From: Lachnoclostridium sp. UBA903
GTDB taxonomy: Bacteria > Bacillota > Clostridia > Lachnospirales > Lachnospiraceae
NCBI GenBank assembly: GCA_002294045.1
Contig: DBEP01000002.1
Span: 1 to 64,000, forward strand
Direction: 5' to 3'
Length of the DNA stretch: 64,000 bases
Positions 53,508 to 61,164 of the stretch are shown one piece after another (position 1 is the first letter of the stretch; every line of letters starts with the position of its first letter). Position numbers and translations under genes: made by a program. The notes below the pieces were generated by a model. That model had not been told where the DNA came from. It saw nothing but the letters and a program-made list of their open reading frames with translations, and did not search any database.

Positions 53508-53936
53508 TTAAATCGTATCAATATAGGATATTCCAAACTCATCAAGTTTTCTGGTCAGGTTTAAATCGTTCAGTTCAAGAATAGCTAATTCGGCGAGATA
53601 TTGGACCTCACAGCCGTTTTCCATATGACCTGCATACATTTTGTCGGGTTCTGAAATCGTTAGGTGAAAATGTGGTTCCCCGTCAATGATAATTCCCTGG
53701 GCAGAGCCTAATTCAATGGGTTTCTCAACCGTAATGTATTGGTTGACGGACAATTCTTCTGTGTTGGTGATTACATGCAAAGTGGCCTTTCGTAAAGAAC
53801 CGATGGCAGATAAAAGTACTCCGTTTCGTATACCCAAACGGTTAATTTCCTTTTGGACGCTTTCCAGGATTCGTTCGCCTTTTCCCAGATGCATAATTAC
53901 AATTCTGCCGAAATTATTGGTAGTATAAGTTTTCAT
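53508..53936 (-). CDS. PPC/DUF296 domain protein
   Basis: 142 residues, minus strand. A single PPC (DUF296) domain: VIMHLGKGERILESVQKEIN, NGVLLSAIGSLRKATLHVI, GEPHFHLTIS (metal-binding His) and YAGHMENGCEV. Bacterial PPC domains form trimers; their role is unclear, whereas plant versions are attached to AT-hook DNA-binding regions. Convergent with the permease operon. Operator O2 lies 63 bp upstream of its start, which places it in the LacI regulon. Confidence 0.85.
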   Translation of the reverse strand: MKTYTTNNFGRIVIMHLGKGERILESVQKEINRLGIRNGVLLSAIGSLRKATLHVITNTEELSVNQYITVEKPIELGSAQGIIIDGEPHFHLTISEPDKMYAGHMENGCEVQYLAELAILELNDLNLTRKLDEFGISYIDTI

Positions 53937-53999
53937 AATAATTACTCCTTTTCATTTTGATTGGGTTCAGCAGCTGTCATACTAAAACCATCATTAAGA

Positions 54000-54011
54000 G
54001 TAATCGTTTAC
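54000..54011. promoter_or_regulatory. LacI-type operator O2 (DUF296 gene and lacI-like gene)
   Basis: GTAATCGTTTAC between the minus-strand PPC gene (start 53936) and the 3' end of the regulator gene. Confidence 0.75.
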
Positions 54012-54074
54012 TTTTTCAGTATAACAAATGCATGTCAATAATTCAAGTGGTTCCTCCATTTATCTTTGGTAAAA

Positions 54075-55097
54075 TTACGATATCTGCATAATTGCATTTC
54101 CGTATATCATGGTAGGGCTGAAAATATATTCCCGGTTATCGATGGTGTTGTCCTCGATTCTTTCCAATATGGCTTTTCCGGCAGCCAGTCCGATTTTATA
54201 TGGGTCATAATCAGCTATCGTGGGGCGGATGGCCATTAATTCCAGATTATCGATTCCATTAAAGCCTGCTATGGAGATCTGGTCGGGAACCGGTATTTGA
54301 AATTCCTTTAAAGCCTTCAGTGCGCCTATAGTCATGGCATTATTGGTTGCCAGAACGGCAGTTGGCTCAATCGGAAGGCTTTGCATAAATTTAATTCCTT
54401 CATAGCCGGATTTTAAAGAATAATCACCTTCGAAACGGAAGGGGTAATTCTGGGACACTTCAATGCCAATCTCCTCCATTGCTTTCTGAAAACCATTAAA
54501 CCGTTCCTTGGTATTACTTAGATTAGGCGGCCCCTCAATCAGTAAAATCTTGCGGTGACCCCGGTCGATTAATTCCTTGGTTAAAAGATACATACCCAAA
54601 TCATTATTACAATCGGCAAAATCCCCGTGAAATCCGGGAGTATTCAGGCGGCGGTTGACAAGAACCATGGGAAGGGATTTGTTGATATGCAGAATAAAGG
54701 AATCGTTTTTACCGCAGGTATTAAGCACCAAAGCGTCAATACTTTTTCCTAATAATAACTTCAGATAACGTTCTTCCACTTCTTTATCGTTTCCCGTGCT
54801 GCAGACAATCAGGTTATAATTGCTGGGCTTAATAATATCTTCGATTGCCTTTGCTATCATGATATGATACCCATTGGATATATCGGAAGTAATATAGCCG
54901 ATTATACCGCTGGTGTTCATTTTTAAGCTTCGGGCAATTGAATTAGGAATATAACCCAGTTCCTCGACTGCTTTTAAAACTTTCGCCTTAATATCCGATG
55001 TTACAAAATAGTTATTATTCAGAACACGGGATACGGTAGCAACAGAAACTCCGCTTTTCTCCGCCACATCTTTGATAGTTATTTTTTGTCCTGGCAT
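54075..55097 (-). CDS. LacI family transcriptional repressor
   Basis: 340 residues from the ATG at 55097, preceded by AGGAGGG; the longer upstream frame to 55244 lacks a site. The N-terminal HTH reads ITIKDVAEKSGVSVATVSRVLN (about residues 6-27) with the hinge ARSLKMNTSG, then a sugar-binding-protein-like effector domain (IGYITSDISNGYHIMIAKAIED, VPDQISIAGFNGIDNLELM). It likely binds the five GTAAWCGWTTAC-type sites around it. It is divergent from the RraA operon. Confidence 0.93.
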   Translation of the reverse strand: MPGQKITIKDVAEKSGVSVATVSRVLNNNYFVTSDIKAKVLKAVEELGYIPNSIARSLKMNTSGIIGYITSDISNGYHIMIAKAIEDIIKPSNYNLIVCSTGNDKEVEERYLKLLLGKSIDALVLNTCGKNDSFILHINKSLPMVLVNRRLNTPGFHGDFADCNNDLGMYLLTKELIDRGHRKILLIEGPPNLSNTKERFNGFQKAMEEIGIEVSQNYPFRFEGDYSLKSGYEGIKFMQSLPIEPTAVLATNNAMTIGALKALKEFQIPVPDQISIAGFNGIDNLELMAIRPTIADYDPYKIGLAAGKAILERIEDNTIDNREYIFSPTMIYGNAIMQIS

Positions 55098-55615
55098 TGG
55101 ATGCCCTCCTGTATAGAAAAAATAGATTGTATTATTCCATGGAATTCTGGATAAGCTAAAATAAGTTTCCGCTCTATTGCGGACCAGCATACCGGCCAAG
55201 ACCTGAAAACAGTTAAGAAATCGTTTCACCCACAAAACCACCATAAATTTCCTGCCGGCGAAAATACTGTCAGAATTTATATAATGGGGTTATAATTTAC
55301 AGGATTCATAACAGATAATCAGGCTGATAAAAGTATATCATATATTACAGACAAAGAAAACATTTTTAGCGAAACAAATTTTGCTGGTAATTTTATTTTA
55401 AATCTACAGAAAATGGGGCGGAAAATAGTAAAAGGGTTGTAAGTAATATATATTTCGTAAAATTATTCACAAGAAAACGATTACCTGACAAAATATAATG
55501 TATTTTGGATAAAAAATGAGTAGAAGAAAACTATAATTTATCTATAATTACTAATATAGCGCAGAATAAATGCGGCTAGAGAAGCAGTAAATAATTTTCT
55601 AAGGAGGCAGGGTAA
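55098..55615. other. Divergent regulatory gap between lacI-like and rraA-like genes
   Basis: 518 bp, AT-rich, holding operator O3 (55473) and a TATAAT at 55494-55499 directed at the RraA-like gene. No other structure seen. It should hold the repressor's own promoter on the minus strand. Confidence 0.55.
55473..55484 (+). promoter_or_regulatory. LacI-type operator O3 overlapping the rraA promoter
   Basis: GAAAACGATTAC, 10 bp before TATAAT (55494-55499), so a bound repressor would occlude RNA polymerase. Confidence 0.75.
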
Positions 55616-56314
55616 ATGGATAAAGAGAAGGAAGAGTTACTAAAACTTTTTGAGCCTTTACGGGCGGCTGATGTCCGTGACGGAATGGACTGGATGGGAT
55701 ATCATCATTATGGGACAATGGATTATAAAATCAGACCGCTCTACAGAACAAAGGTAGTTGGAATTGCAAGAACAGCAAGGTATTTGCCTTATGAAGGACC
55801 GGACCCCAAAGTGATTGGTGATGAATATACAAAATGGTCTAACTGGTATTACGGCAATATATGCACTTATCCATGGTTTGATGAAATTGAAGAAGGTGAT
55901 TTCATTGCACTTGATATGTCGGGGATTGACGTAGGCTTAATGGGTTCGGAGAACGGACTGGGGGCGAAAATGAAAGGTGCCAGAGGTTTTGTATCAAACG
56001 GCGGCGGTATCAGGGATACGGATGAAGTAATTATGCAGAAGATTCCTGTCTGGAGCTATTTTGTATCACAGAAAATGGACCAGGTAAGAGCCAGATTTGA
56101 TGCGAAGGATGTTCCGGTGGCTATCGGGGGTGTGACGGTTCATCCTGGCGACGTAATCGTGGCGGACGGTGACGGAGTTATCGTAGTGCCCAGGGCAATT
56201 GCCAAGGATGTTGGGAAATATGCACATCAGGAACTGTATAAAGATAAGGACGCCAGAAGAGAAAAATATGAAAAGCTTGGCTGGGAATTAGACAGTTCCG
56301 TAATTAATGACTGA
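55616..56314 (+). CDS. RraA family protein (aldolase-like)
   Basis: 232 residues. ADVRDGMDWMGY at the start, GLGAKMKGARGFVSNGGGIRDTDE in the core and VAIGGVTVHPGDVIVADGDGVIVVPR near the end are RraA/HMG-aldolase signatures, and the Arg-Asp of IRD is the acid/metal pair used by the aldolase members. True RraA modulates RNase E, which is absent from most Firmicutes, so an aldolase or lyase acting on a keto acid is likelier. It carries extra N- and C-terminal segments. It follows O3, so it is the first gene under LacI control on this side. Confidence 0.85.
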   Translation: MDKEKEELLKLFEPLRAADVRDGMDWMGYHHYGTMDYKIRPLYRTKVVGIARTARYLPYEGPDPKVIGDEYTKWSNWYYGNICTYPWFDEIEEGDFIALDMSGIDVGLMGSENGLGAKMKGARGFVSNGGGIRDTDEVIMQKIPVWSYFVSQKMDQVRARFDAKDVPVAIGGVTVHPGDVIVADGDGVIVVPRAIAKDVGKYAHQELYKDKDARREKYEKLGWELDSSVIND

Positions 56315-56319
56315 GAAAC

Positions 56320-56411
56320 AGCACGCTGACGCGGTGACGCCTAAGTGACAAATTCTCATAGGGAGGACTTTCCTATGAGGCAAAAAGAGTCCGGCAAGTC
56401 GGACTCTTTCC
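56320..56411 (+). repeat. Dispersed repeat family A, copy 8 (rearranged)
   Basis: GCACGCTGACGCGGTGACGC is in inverted orientation, then CTCATAGG/CCTATGAG and AGAGTCCG/CGGACTCT (56386-56407) with TTTC. It separates the RraA-like gene from the binding protein and could terminate the former. Confidence 0.75.
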
Positions 56412-56423
56412 TGGAAGTATTTA

Positions 56424-56435
56424 GTAATCGTTTAC
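56424..56435 (+). promoter_or_regulatory. LacI-type operator O4 (binding-protein gene)
   Basis: GTAATCGTTTAC, 43 bp upstream of the solute-binding gene. Confidence 0.75.
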
Positions 56436-56478
56436 AAGCTGTCATTTTATAATCAATAAACAGGAGGAGAAAATTGTT

Positions 56479-57870
56479 ATGAGTAGAAAAATTATAAGTC
56501 TTTTATTAATCCTGGTTTTAACAATCTTTACATTCAGCGGATGCGGTTCAAAGTCATACAACGGCAGTGCAACACCCGATGGCCAGAAAACCGGTACGGC
56601 GGATGGAACTGCTGAAACCGGGACCGGCGACCAGTCTGCATCATCCGGTGATACTATTGAAATTCGGTTTGCCTGGTGGGGCGATACTGCAAGAAATGAG
56701 GTTTACAGTGAAATCTGCGACAGATTTGAAGCGGCTAATCCGGGCATCAAAGTAATACGTGAGCCAAGCTCCTGGAGTGATTACTGGGATAAGCTGGCTA
56801 CCCAGGTAGCCGGTGATAACGCTCCGGACGTATTCGGCATGCATGTACAGTACGTATCGGATTATGCCGGAAGAGGTGCCCTGGCCGATATTGAATCCTA
56901 TGTGGACAATGGAATTATTGACGTAAGCAAAATGTCGGAGGCAGTTATTAACAGCGGCAGGTATAACGGAATTCTTTGTATGATATCCCAGGGTGTCACA
57001 TTCACCAATCAATTAGTTAATGCTACTCTTTTGGAGAAATATGGAATAGAAGTGCCGGAATACGATACGGATTTTACATGGGAGGAATATAAAGCTTTAG
57101 GCCAGCAGCTTGTATCAAAGGCAAAAGACGCAGGCGAGGAAGTCTACCTGTGCGGTGATAATTCAACCCAATATACCATGTTCCGCTATATGGCAAGACA
57201 GGCAGGCGGTGATTTATATACGGAAGACGGCAAACTGGACTTTGCACAGGATACGGTGGAACAATGGTTTGCTTACTGGAAATCTTTAAGAGATGAAGGT
57301 TTAATTCCGGATGCGGCCACATCAACGGAAGATGCCTCCGCACCGGTTGAGCAGAAATTTTTTACAAAAGGTGCCGTTGCCTTTGCTTGTACGCCTGCTA
57401 ACCAGCTGCATTTATTTCAGCAGCAGATGCCTGATTTTACTTTGACTCTTGCAAGAAATCCCATCGGCAATGACGGAGCCAGAGGGGAATACTTAGAGGG
57501 TGCCCATTTTGCAGTCTCAAGTAACACAACCGATACGAAGAAGGAAGCAGCGGCTAAGTTAATCCATTTCTTTGTAAATACAGAAGAGTCCATGGAATTA
57601 TTCAAGATGGAACAAGGCGTGCCCGCCAACAGTGAAATGGCGGAATATATTAAGACGTTACTGGATGACACGATGACAAAGGAAATTGATTATGTTAATG
57701 CGACCATTCCGGTTGCCGGTGAAGGAACCTATGCACCGGTAGGGGCGACTGAAATTAATACGGCCTTCAGTGATGCGGCAGCGGCAGTTCAGTTCGGCGA
57801 GTCAACTCCTGCAGAAGCAGCGGAACAATTTATGAAAGCCGCTCAGGCAGTATTGGACACTATTAACTGA
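56479..57870 (+). CDS. Carbohydrate ABC importer, solute-binding lipoprotein
   Basis: 463 residues. Lipoprotein signal with Cys22 (FTFSGCGSK). A Thr/Gly/Asp-rich linker precedes a family 1 solute-binding domain (EIRFAWWGDTARNEVYSEI, DVFGMHVQYVSDYAGRGAL, FVNTEESMELFKMEQGVPAN). It would supply the permeases at 51499-53252. The RBS is AGGAGG. A terminator and operator O5 follow the gene, so it is probably made in excess over the enzymes downstream. Confidence 0.92.
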   Translation: MSRKIISLLLILVLTIFTFSGCGSKSYNGSATPDGQKTGTADGTAETGTGDQSASSGDTIEIRFAWWGDTARNEVYSEICDRFEAANPGIKVIREPSSWSDYWDKLATQVAGDNAPDVFGMHVQYVSDYAGRGALADIESYVDNGIIDVSKMSEAVINSGRYNGILCMISQGVTFTNQLVNATLLEKYGIEVPEYDTDFTWEEYKALGQQLVSKAKDAGEEVYLCGDNSTQYTMFRYMARQAGGDLYTEDGKLDFAQDTVEQWFAYWKSLRDEGLIPDAATSTEDASAPVEQKFFTKGAVAFACTPANQLHLFQQQMPDFTLTLARNPIGNDGARGEYLEGAHFAVSSNTTDTKKEAAAKLIHFFVNTEESMELFKMEQGVPANSEMAEYIKTLLDDTMTKEIDYVNATIPVAGEGTYAPVGATEINTAFSDAAAAVQFGESTPAEAAEQFMKAAQAVLDTIN

Positions 57871-57891
57871 CAGCAGCAGCGGTAGGTCTGG

Positions 57892-57923
57892 CTTCCCCTG
57901 TCACTTTGGCAGGGGAAGTTTTT
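57892..57923 (+). terminator. Terminator after the binding-protein gene
   Basis: CTTCCCCTG-TCACTTTGG-CAGGGGAAG and T5, only 40 bp before the next start. Probably a partial terminator that sets binding-protein excess. Confidence 0.85.
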
Positions 57924-57933
57924 AAACATAGCA

Positions 57934-57945
57934 GAAAACGTTTAC
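57934..57945 (+). promoter_or_regulatory. LacI-type operator O5 (enzyme genes)
   Basis: GAAAACGTTTAC, 18 bp upstream of the isomerase start and close to its RBS. It may act as a roadblock to readthrough from the terminator at 57892. Confidence 0.7.
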
Positions 57946-57963
57946 TTACAGGAGGGAGTATAT

Positions 57964-58749
57964 TTGCAGGTTGGATGTACACTTTTAGCGGAAGATGATA
58001 TTTTCCCGGCAAAGGAAGCAGGGTATGACTATATAGAGCTTATGGGAAAGTATCTGGTTTCCTTATCGGACAGTGATTACAGAAAGCTGATACAAAAACT
58101 GGACAAAAATGAAATACTCTGTCAGGGAATCAATGCTTATTGTCCCAGGGATATTGTAATTGCAGGACCGGATTTTAATATAAAAAAAGCTTTGCAATAT
58201 GCAAAAAAGTGTGCAATGAGGGCAAAAGAAATCGGAACCAAATGCATTGGCATAGGTTCACCCGGTTCCAGGAACCTGCCGAAAGGCTTTTTACGGAATA
58301 CGGCAGAAAACCAGCTGACAGATTTTTTAAAAGTTACCGCAGAAGAATTTGGTAAGTATAATATTACGGTTTGTTTAGAGCCGCTTGCTCCCTGCTACTG
58401 CAATTTTATCAACGGAGCAGGGGAAGCGGTTGATATAGTAAGAAGAATTAATTGGGAAAATATCCGGGTTGTTTTGGATTTTTATAACATGGAGCATATG
58501 GGGGAAGCGGATGATAATTTAAAAAGCTATATTCCTTATGTTGCCCATGCGCATATCTCGGATGACGACGGGGCATGGGACCGCCGGTATTTTTTAAAAG
58601 AGGAAAAGACAGCAATTCATCAAAGAAGGATAAAAGATTTATATAACAGTGAATATAACGGCGCCATCAGCGTGGAGGTAGACTTACCGGTTCATAAGGA
58701 AATGGCGCAAAAGTCTTTATATATAATAAAAAATTCAATCAGCCAGTAA
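57964..58749 (+). CDS. Sugar phosphate isomerase/epimerase-like TIM barrel
   Basis: 261 residues from a TTG at 57964 after GGAGGG. An AP-endonuclease-2 type barrel: EAGYDYIELMGKYL, IGIGSPGSRNLP, ITVCLEPLAPCYCNFI (metal Glu), VVLDFYNMEHMG, YVAHAHISDDDG (metal His) and AISVEVDLPVH. Members isomerise or dehydrate sugars and inosose. It begins the enzyme cluster controlled by O5, and the BKACE gene follows 12 bp later. Confidence 0.88.
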   Translation: MQVGCTLLAEDDIFPAKEAGYDYIELMGKYLVSLSDSDYRKLIQKLDKNEILCQGINAYCPRDIVIAGPDFNIKKALQYAKKCAMRAKEIGTKCIGIGSPGSRNLPKGFLRNTAENQLTDFLKVTAEEFGKYNITVCLEPLAPCYCNFINGAGEAVDIVRRINWENIRVVLDFYNMEHMGEADDNLKSYIPYVAHAHISDDDGAWDRRYFLKEEKTAIHQRRIKDLYNSEYNGAISVEVDLPVHKEMAQKSLYIIKNSISQ

Positions 58750-58761
58750 GGAGATGCCATT

Positions 58762-59697
58762 ATGGAAAAGAAAATTAAAAAAGTTATTATTTCTGCGGCG
58801 ATTACAGGCGGGGTACATACACCTGCCATGTCGCCCTATTTACCTAAAAATCCGGATGAAATTATAAAAAATGCGGTGGATGCCTGCAAAGCGGGGGCGG
58901 CTGTCGTTCATCTCCATGCCAGAAAAGAAAACGGAGAACCGACTGCGGATCATAAAACCTTCGAATATATTCTGTCGAGTATAAAAAGGGAATGTGATGC
59001 GGTTATCGGTATCACCACCGGGGGAGCCCAGGGAATGACAGTGGAAGAAAGATTTGCAGTTATTGAGCGTTTTAAGCCGGAAATGGCTTCAGCCAACGGC
59101 GGCTCCATTAATTTCTGTTTCAGCAAACTTGCCGATACCATGACCAATCCGGAATATGACTGGGAAATTCCATTTATATCAAGAACCTATGATAACGTAT
59201 TCAAAAATACCTTCAAAGACATGGAATACTGTATTACCATGATGAACAAGTGCCAGACCATGCCGGAATATGAGATATTTGATTACGGACAGCTGAGCAA
59301 CCTCAGTTTTTTTAAGAAAAAAGGTGTAATTACTCAGCCGGTTTATATCCAGTTTGTACCCGGAATTATGGGCGGTATGCCAATCAGCATGGAAGGCCTG
59401 ATGTTTATGATCGACCAGGCTAAAAAGATTTTGGGTAATGATATCCAGTTCTGCTGTGTAGGCGCAGGCAGAAGAATGTTCCGTACTGAGACCTTCTGTG
59501 CTCTAAACGGCGGCAACGTCAGGGTAGGTCTTGAAGACGGACTATACATTAAGCCGAACGGGGAACTTGCGGTGGATAATGCGGCCCAGGTTACCAAAAT
59601 AAAAAACATACTGGAAGCTCTGGATTATGAAATCGCCAGTACGGCACAAGCCAGGGAAATGCTCCATTTAAAAGGTATTAATAAAGTAGGATTCTGA
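58762..59697 (+). CDS. Beta-keto acid cleavage enzyme (BKACE, DUF849)
   Basis: 311 residues. ITGGVHTPAMSPYLP, the zinc site His50-Leu-His52 (VVHLHARKENGEP), GITTGGAQGMTVEERF, and the third ligand Glu258 in VRVGLEDGLY are BKACE hallmarks. The family cleaves a beta-keto acid using acetyl-CoA, giving acetoacetate and a new acyl-CoA. The founding member Kce uses 3-keto-5-aminohexanoate, and most others are of unknown specificity. RBS AAGGAGATG. Placed between an isomerase and a thiolase. The substrate is the main open question in this locus. Confidence 0.93.
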   Translation: MEKKIKKVIISAAITGGVHTPAMSPYLPKNPDEIIKNAVDACKAGAAVVHLHARKENGEPTADHKTFEYILSSIKRECDAVIGITTGGAQGMTVEERFAVIERFKPEMASANGGSINFCFSKLADTMTNPEYDWEIPFISRTYDNVFKNTFKDMEYCITMMNKCQTMPEYEIFDYGQLSNLSFFKKKGVITQPVYIQFVPGIMGGMPISMEGLMFMIDQAKKILGNDIQFCCVGAGRRMFRTETFCALNGGNVRVGLEDGLYIKPNGELAVDNAAQVTKIKNILEALDYEIASTAQAREMLHLKGINKVGF

Positions 59698-59774
59698 TAT
59701 CAATACAGTTAATAAAAGGAAGGGCAAAGGGCGTAAGCCGGATAAAGTATATGGGTATATAAGGAGATGTGAGA

Positions 59775-60965
59775 ATGTTTCAGGATATTGTTGTATTGTC
59801 GGCAGTGAGGACGCCGGTAGGAAGTTTCGGCGGTTCCCTTAAAGATATCAGTACTATAGATTTAGGCGCAATTACCGTAAAAGAAGCAATTGCAAGGGCA
59901 GGAGTTGATTCAAAAGAGATTGGGGAAATTGTAATGGGGTGTGTCGGGCAGTATGGTCTGAATCCGTTTCTGGCCAGATTGGCGGGGCTGAAAGCAGGCT
60001 GTTCTGTGGAAAGTTCCGGACAGACGGTAAACAGGTTATGCGCTTCCGGCCTTCAGGCCATTGTTACGGCGGCTATGACGGTGGAGCACGGGGACGCTGC
60101 CGTCTGCGTGGCAGGCGGGGCTGAAAACATGAGCAGTTTCCCATATAGTTCCTATGCGAACCGCTGGGGTGCCAGAATGGGCAATTCCGTTCTGGTGGAT
60201 GACCTGGCTGTGGCTCTTAGTGAGCCGGTGGCGGGAATGGAAGGTACCGATATCCATATTGCAATTACGGCCGAAAATATAGCCGCTAAATACGGCATTA
60301 CCAGGGAAGAGGCAGATACCTATGCCCTGGCCGGTCAGAACAAAGCAAAAGCGGCTATTGCTGCAGGCCGTTTTAGAGAAGAAATTGTACCGGTTGAAAT
60401 TAAAGAAAAGAAACAGGTCAGGATATTTGATACGGATGAACATCCACGGGAAACCAGCATGGAAATACTTACAAAGCTCCGTACTATTGTGAAAAAGGAC
60501 GGAGTGGTAACGGCAGGAAATGCCTCCGGTATCAATGACGGGGCGGCTGCCCTGGTTATTACGACCAAAGCAAAGGCAGAAGAGCTGGGATGCAGTCCTC
60601 TTGCAAAAATCACGGATTATGCCGTTGCCGGTGTGGAGCCGGACTATATGGGCATGGGACCGGTTGCGGCTACCAGGAAATTAATGAACAAGGTAAATAT
60701 ATCCCTGAGGGATATCGGCCTGATAGAATTAAATGAAGCTTTTGCAGCACAGGCCCTTGCATGTATCAATGAGCTGGATTTAAACCCGGATATTGTAAAT
60801 GTCAATGGCAGCGGTATTTCATTAGGACATCCCATAGGTGCAACCGGTGCTGTTATATCGGTAAAACTTCTGCATGAAATGAAACGGCGAGGTGTAAAGT
60901 ACGGGATATCCACTCTCTGCATCGGCGGGGGACAGGGCTTGAGCGTATTATTTGAATGCCTGTAA
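59775..60965 (+). CDS. Acetyl-CoA acetyltransferase (thiolase)
   Basis: 396 residues from the ATG at 59775 (AAGGAGATG before it); a GTG two codons earlier lies too near the SD. Active Cys89 in VNRLCASGLQAI, NEAFAAQ, His in GHPIGATGA and the second Cys in CIGGGQG are all present. It condenses or splits acetoacetyl-CoA. With BKACE it could turn acetoacetate-derived units into acetyl-CoA, although a CoA transferase to activate acetoacetate is not in the window. Confidence 0.94.
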   Translation: MFQDIVVLSAVRTPVGSFGGSLKDISTIDLGAITVKEAIARAGVDSKEIGEIVMGCVGQYGLNPFLARLAGLKAGCSVESSGQTVNRLCASGLQAIVTAAMTVEHGDAAVCVAGGAENMSSFPYSSYANRWGARMGNSVLVDDLAVALSEPVAGMEGTDIHIAITAENIAAKYGITREEADTYALAGQNKAKAAIAAGRFREEIVPVEIKEKKQVRIFDTDEHPRETSMEILTKLRTIVKKDGVVTAGNASGINDGAAALVITTKAKAEELGCSPLAKITDYAVAGVEPDYMGMGPVAATRKLMNKVNISLRDIGLIELNEAFAAQALACINELDLNPDIVNVNGSGISLGHPIGATGAVISVKLLHEMKRRGVKYGISTLCIGGGQGLSVLFECL

Positions 60966-61164
60966 AATAACCCTGGTTGAATGTCTTTACACTTAAGAAG
61001 AACCCCAAAGGGGATTTGAGGTGCCGCAGAGCGGCATCCTGCTGGAAATAGTGACAGAAAATATACCGGGAAAGGGTGCTATGCCGCATGGCATGTTTGA
61101 AAAGCTGAAAGAAATTCACTTTCAACCTCATGCGCATAAAGCGTGGGCAGGAATAGGGGAAACT
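60966..61164. other. Gap between thiolase and kinase genes
   Basis: 200 bp within the operon, containing the hairpin GCCGC-AGA-GCGGC (near 61023-61035) and ATGCC-GC-ATGGCAT (61080-61095). They may be stabilising or processing sites. No good protein-coding frame is continuous with the kinase. Confidence 0.5.

Noticed and set aside
3253..56411. Insertion sequence remnants at repeat A
   Set aside because: No transposase frame, no consistent terminal repeats or target duplications were found; the modules are shuffled rather than bounded.
51454..57945. Operators as CcpA cre sites only
   Set aside because: The centre (CG with A/T-rich arms) fits cre loosely, but the sites are in five units around one LacI gene. 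Not excluded, only considered less likely.
61021..61164. Extended start for the DUF1537 kinase
   Set aside because: The extra 48 residues lack similarity to the family and cover hairpins; the SD is before 61165.
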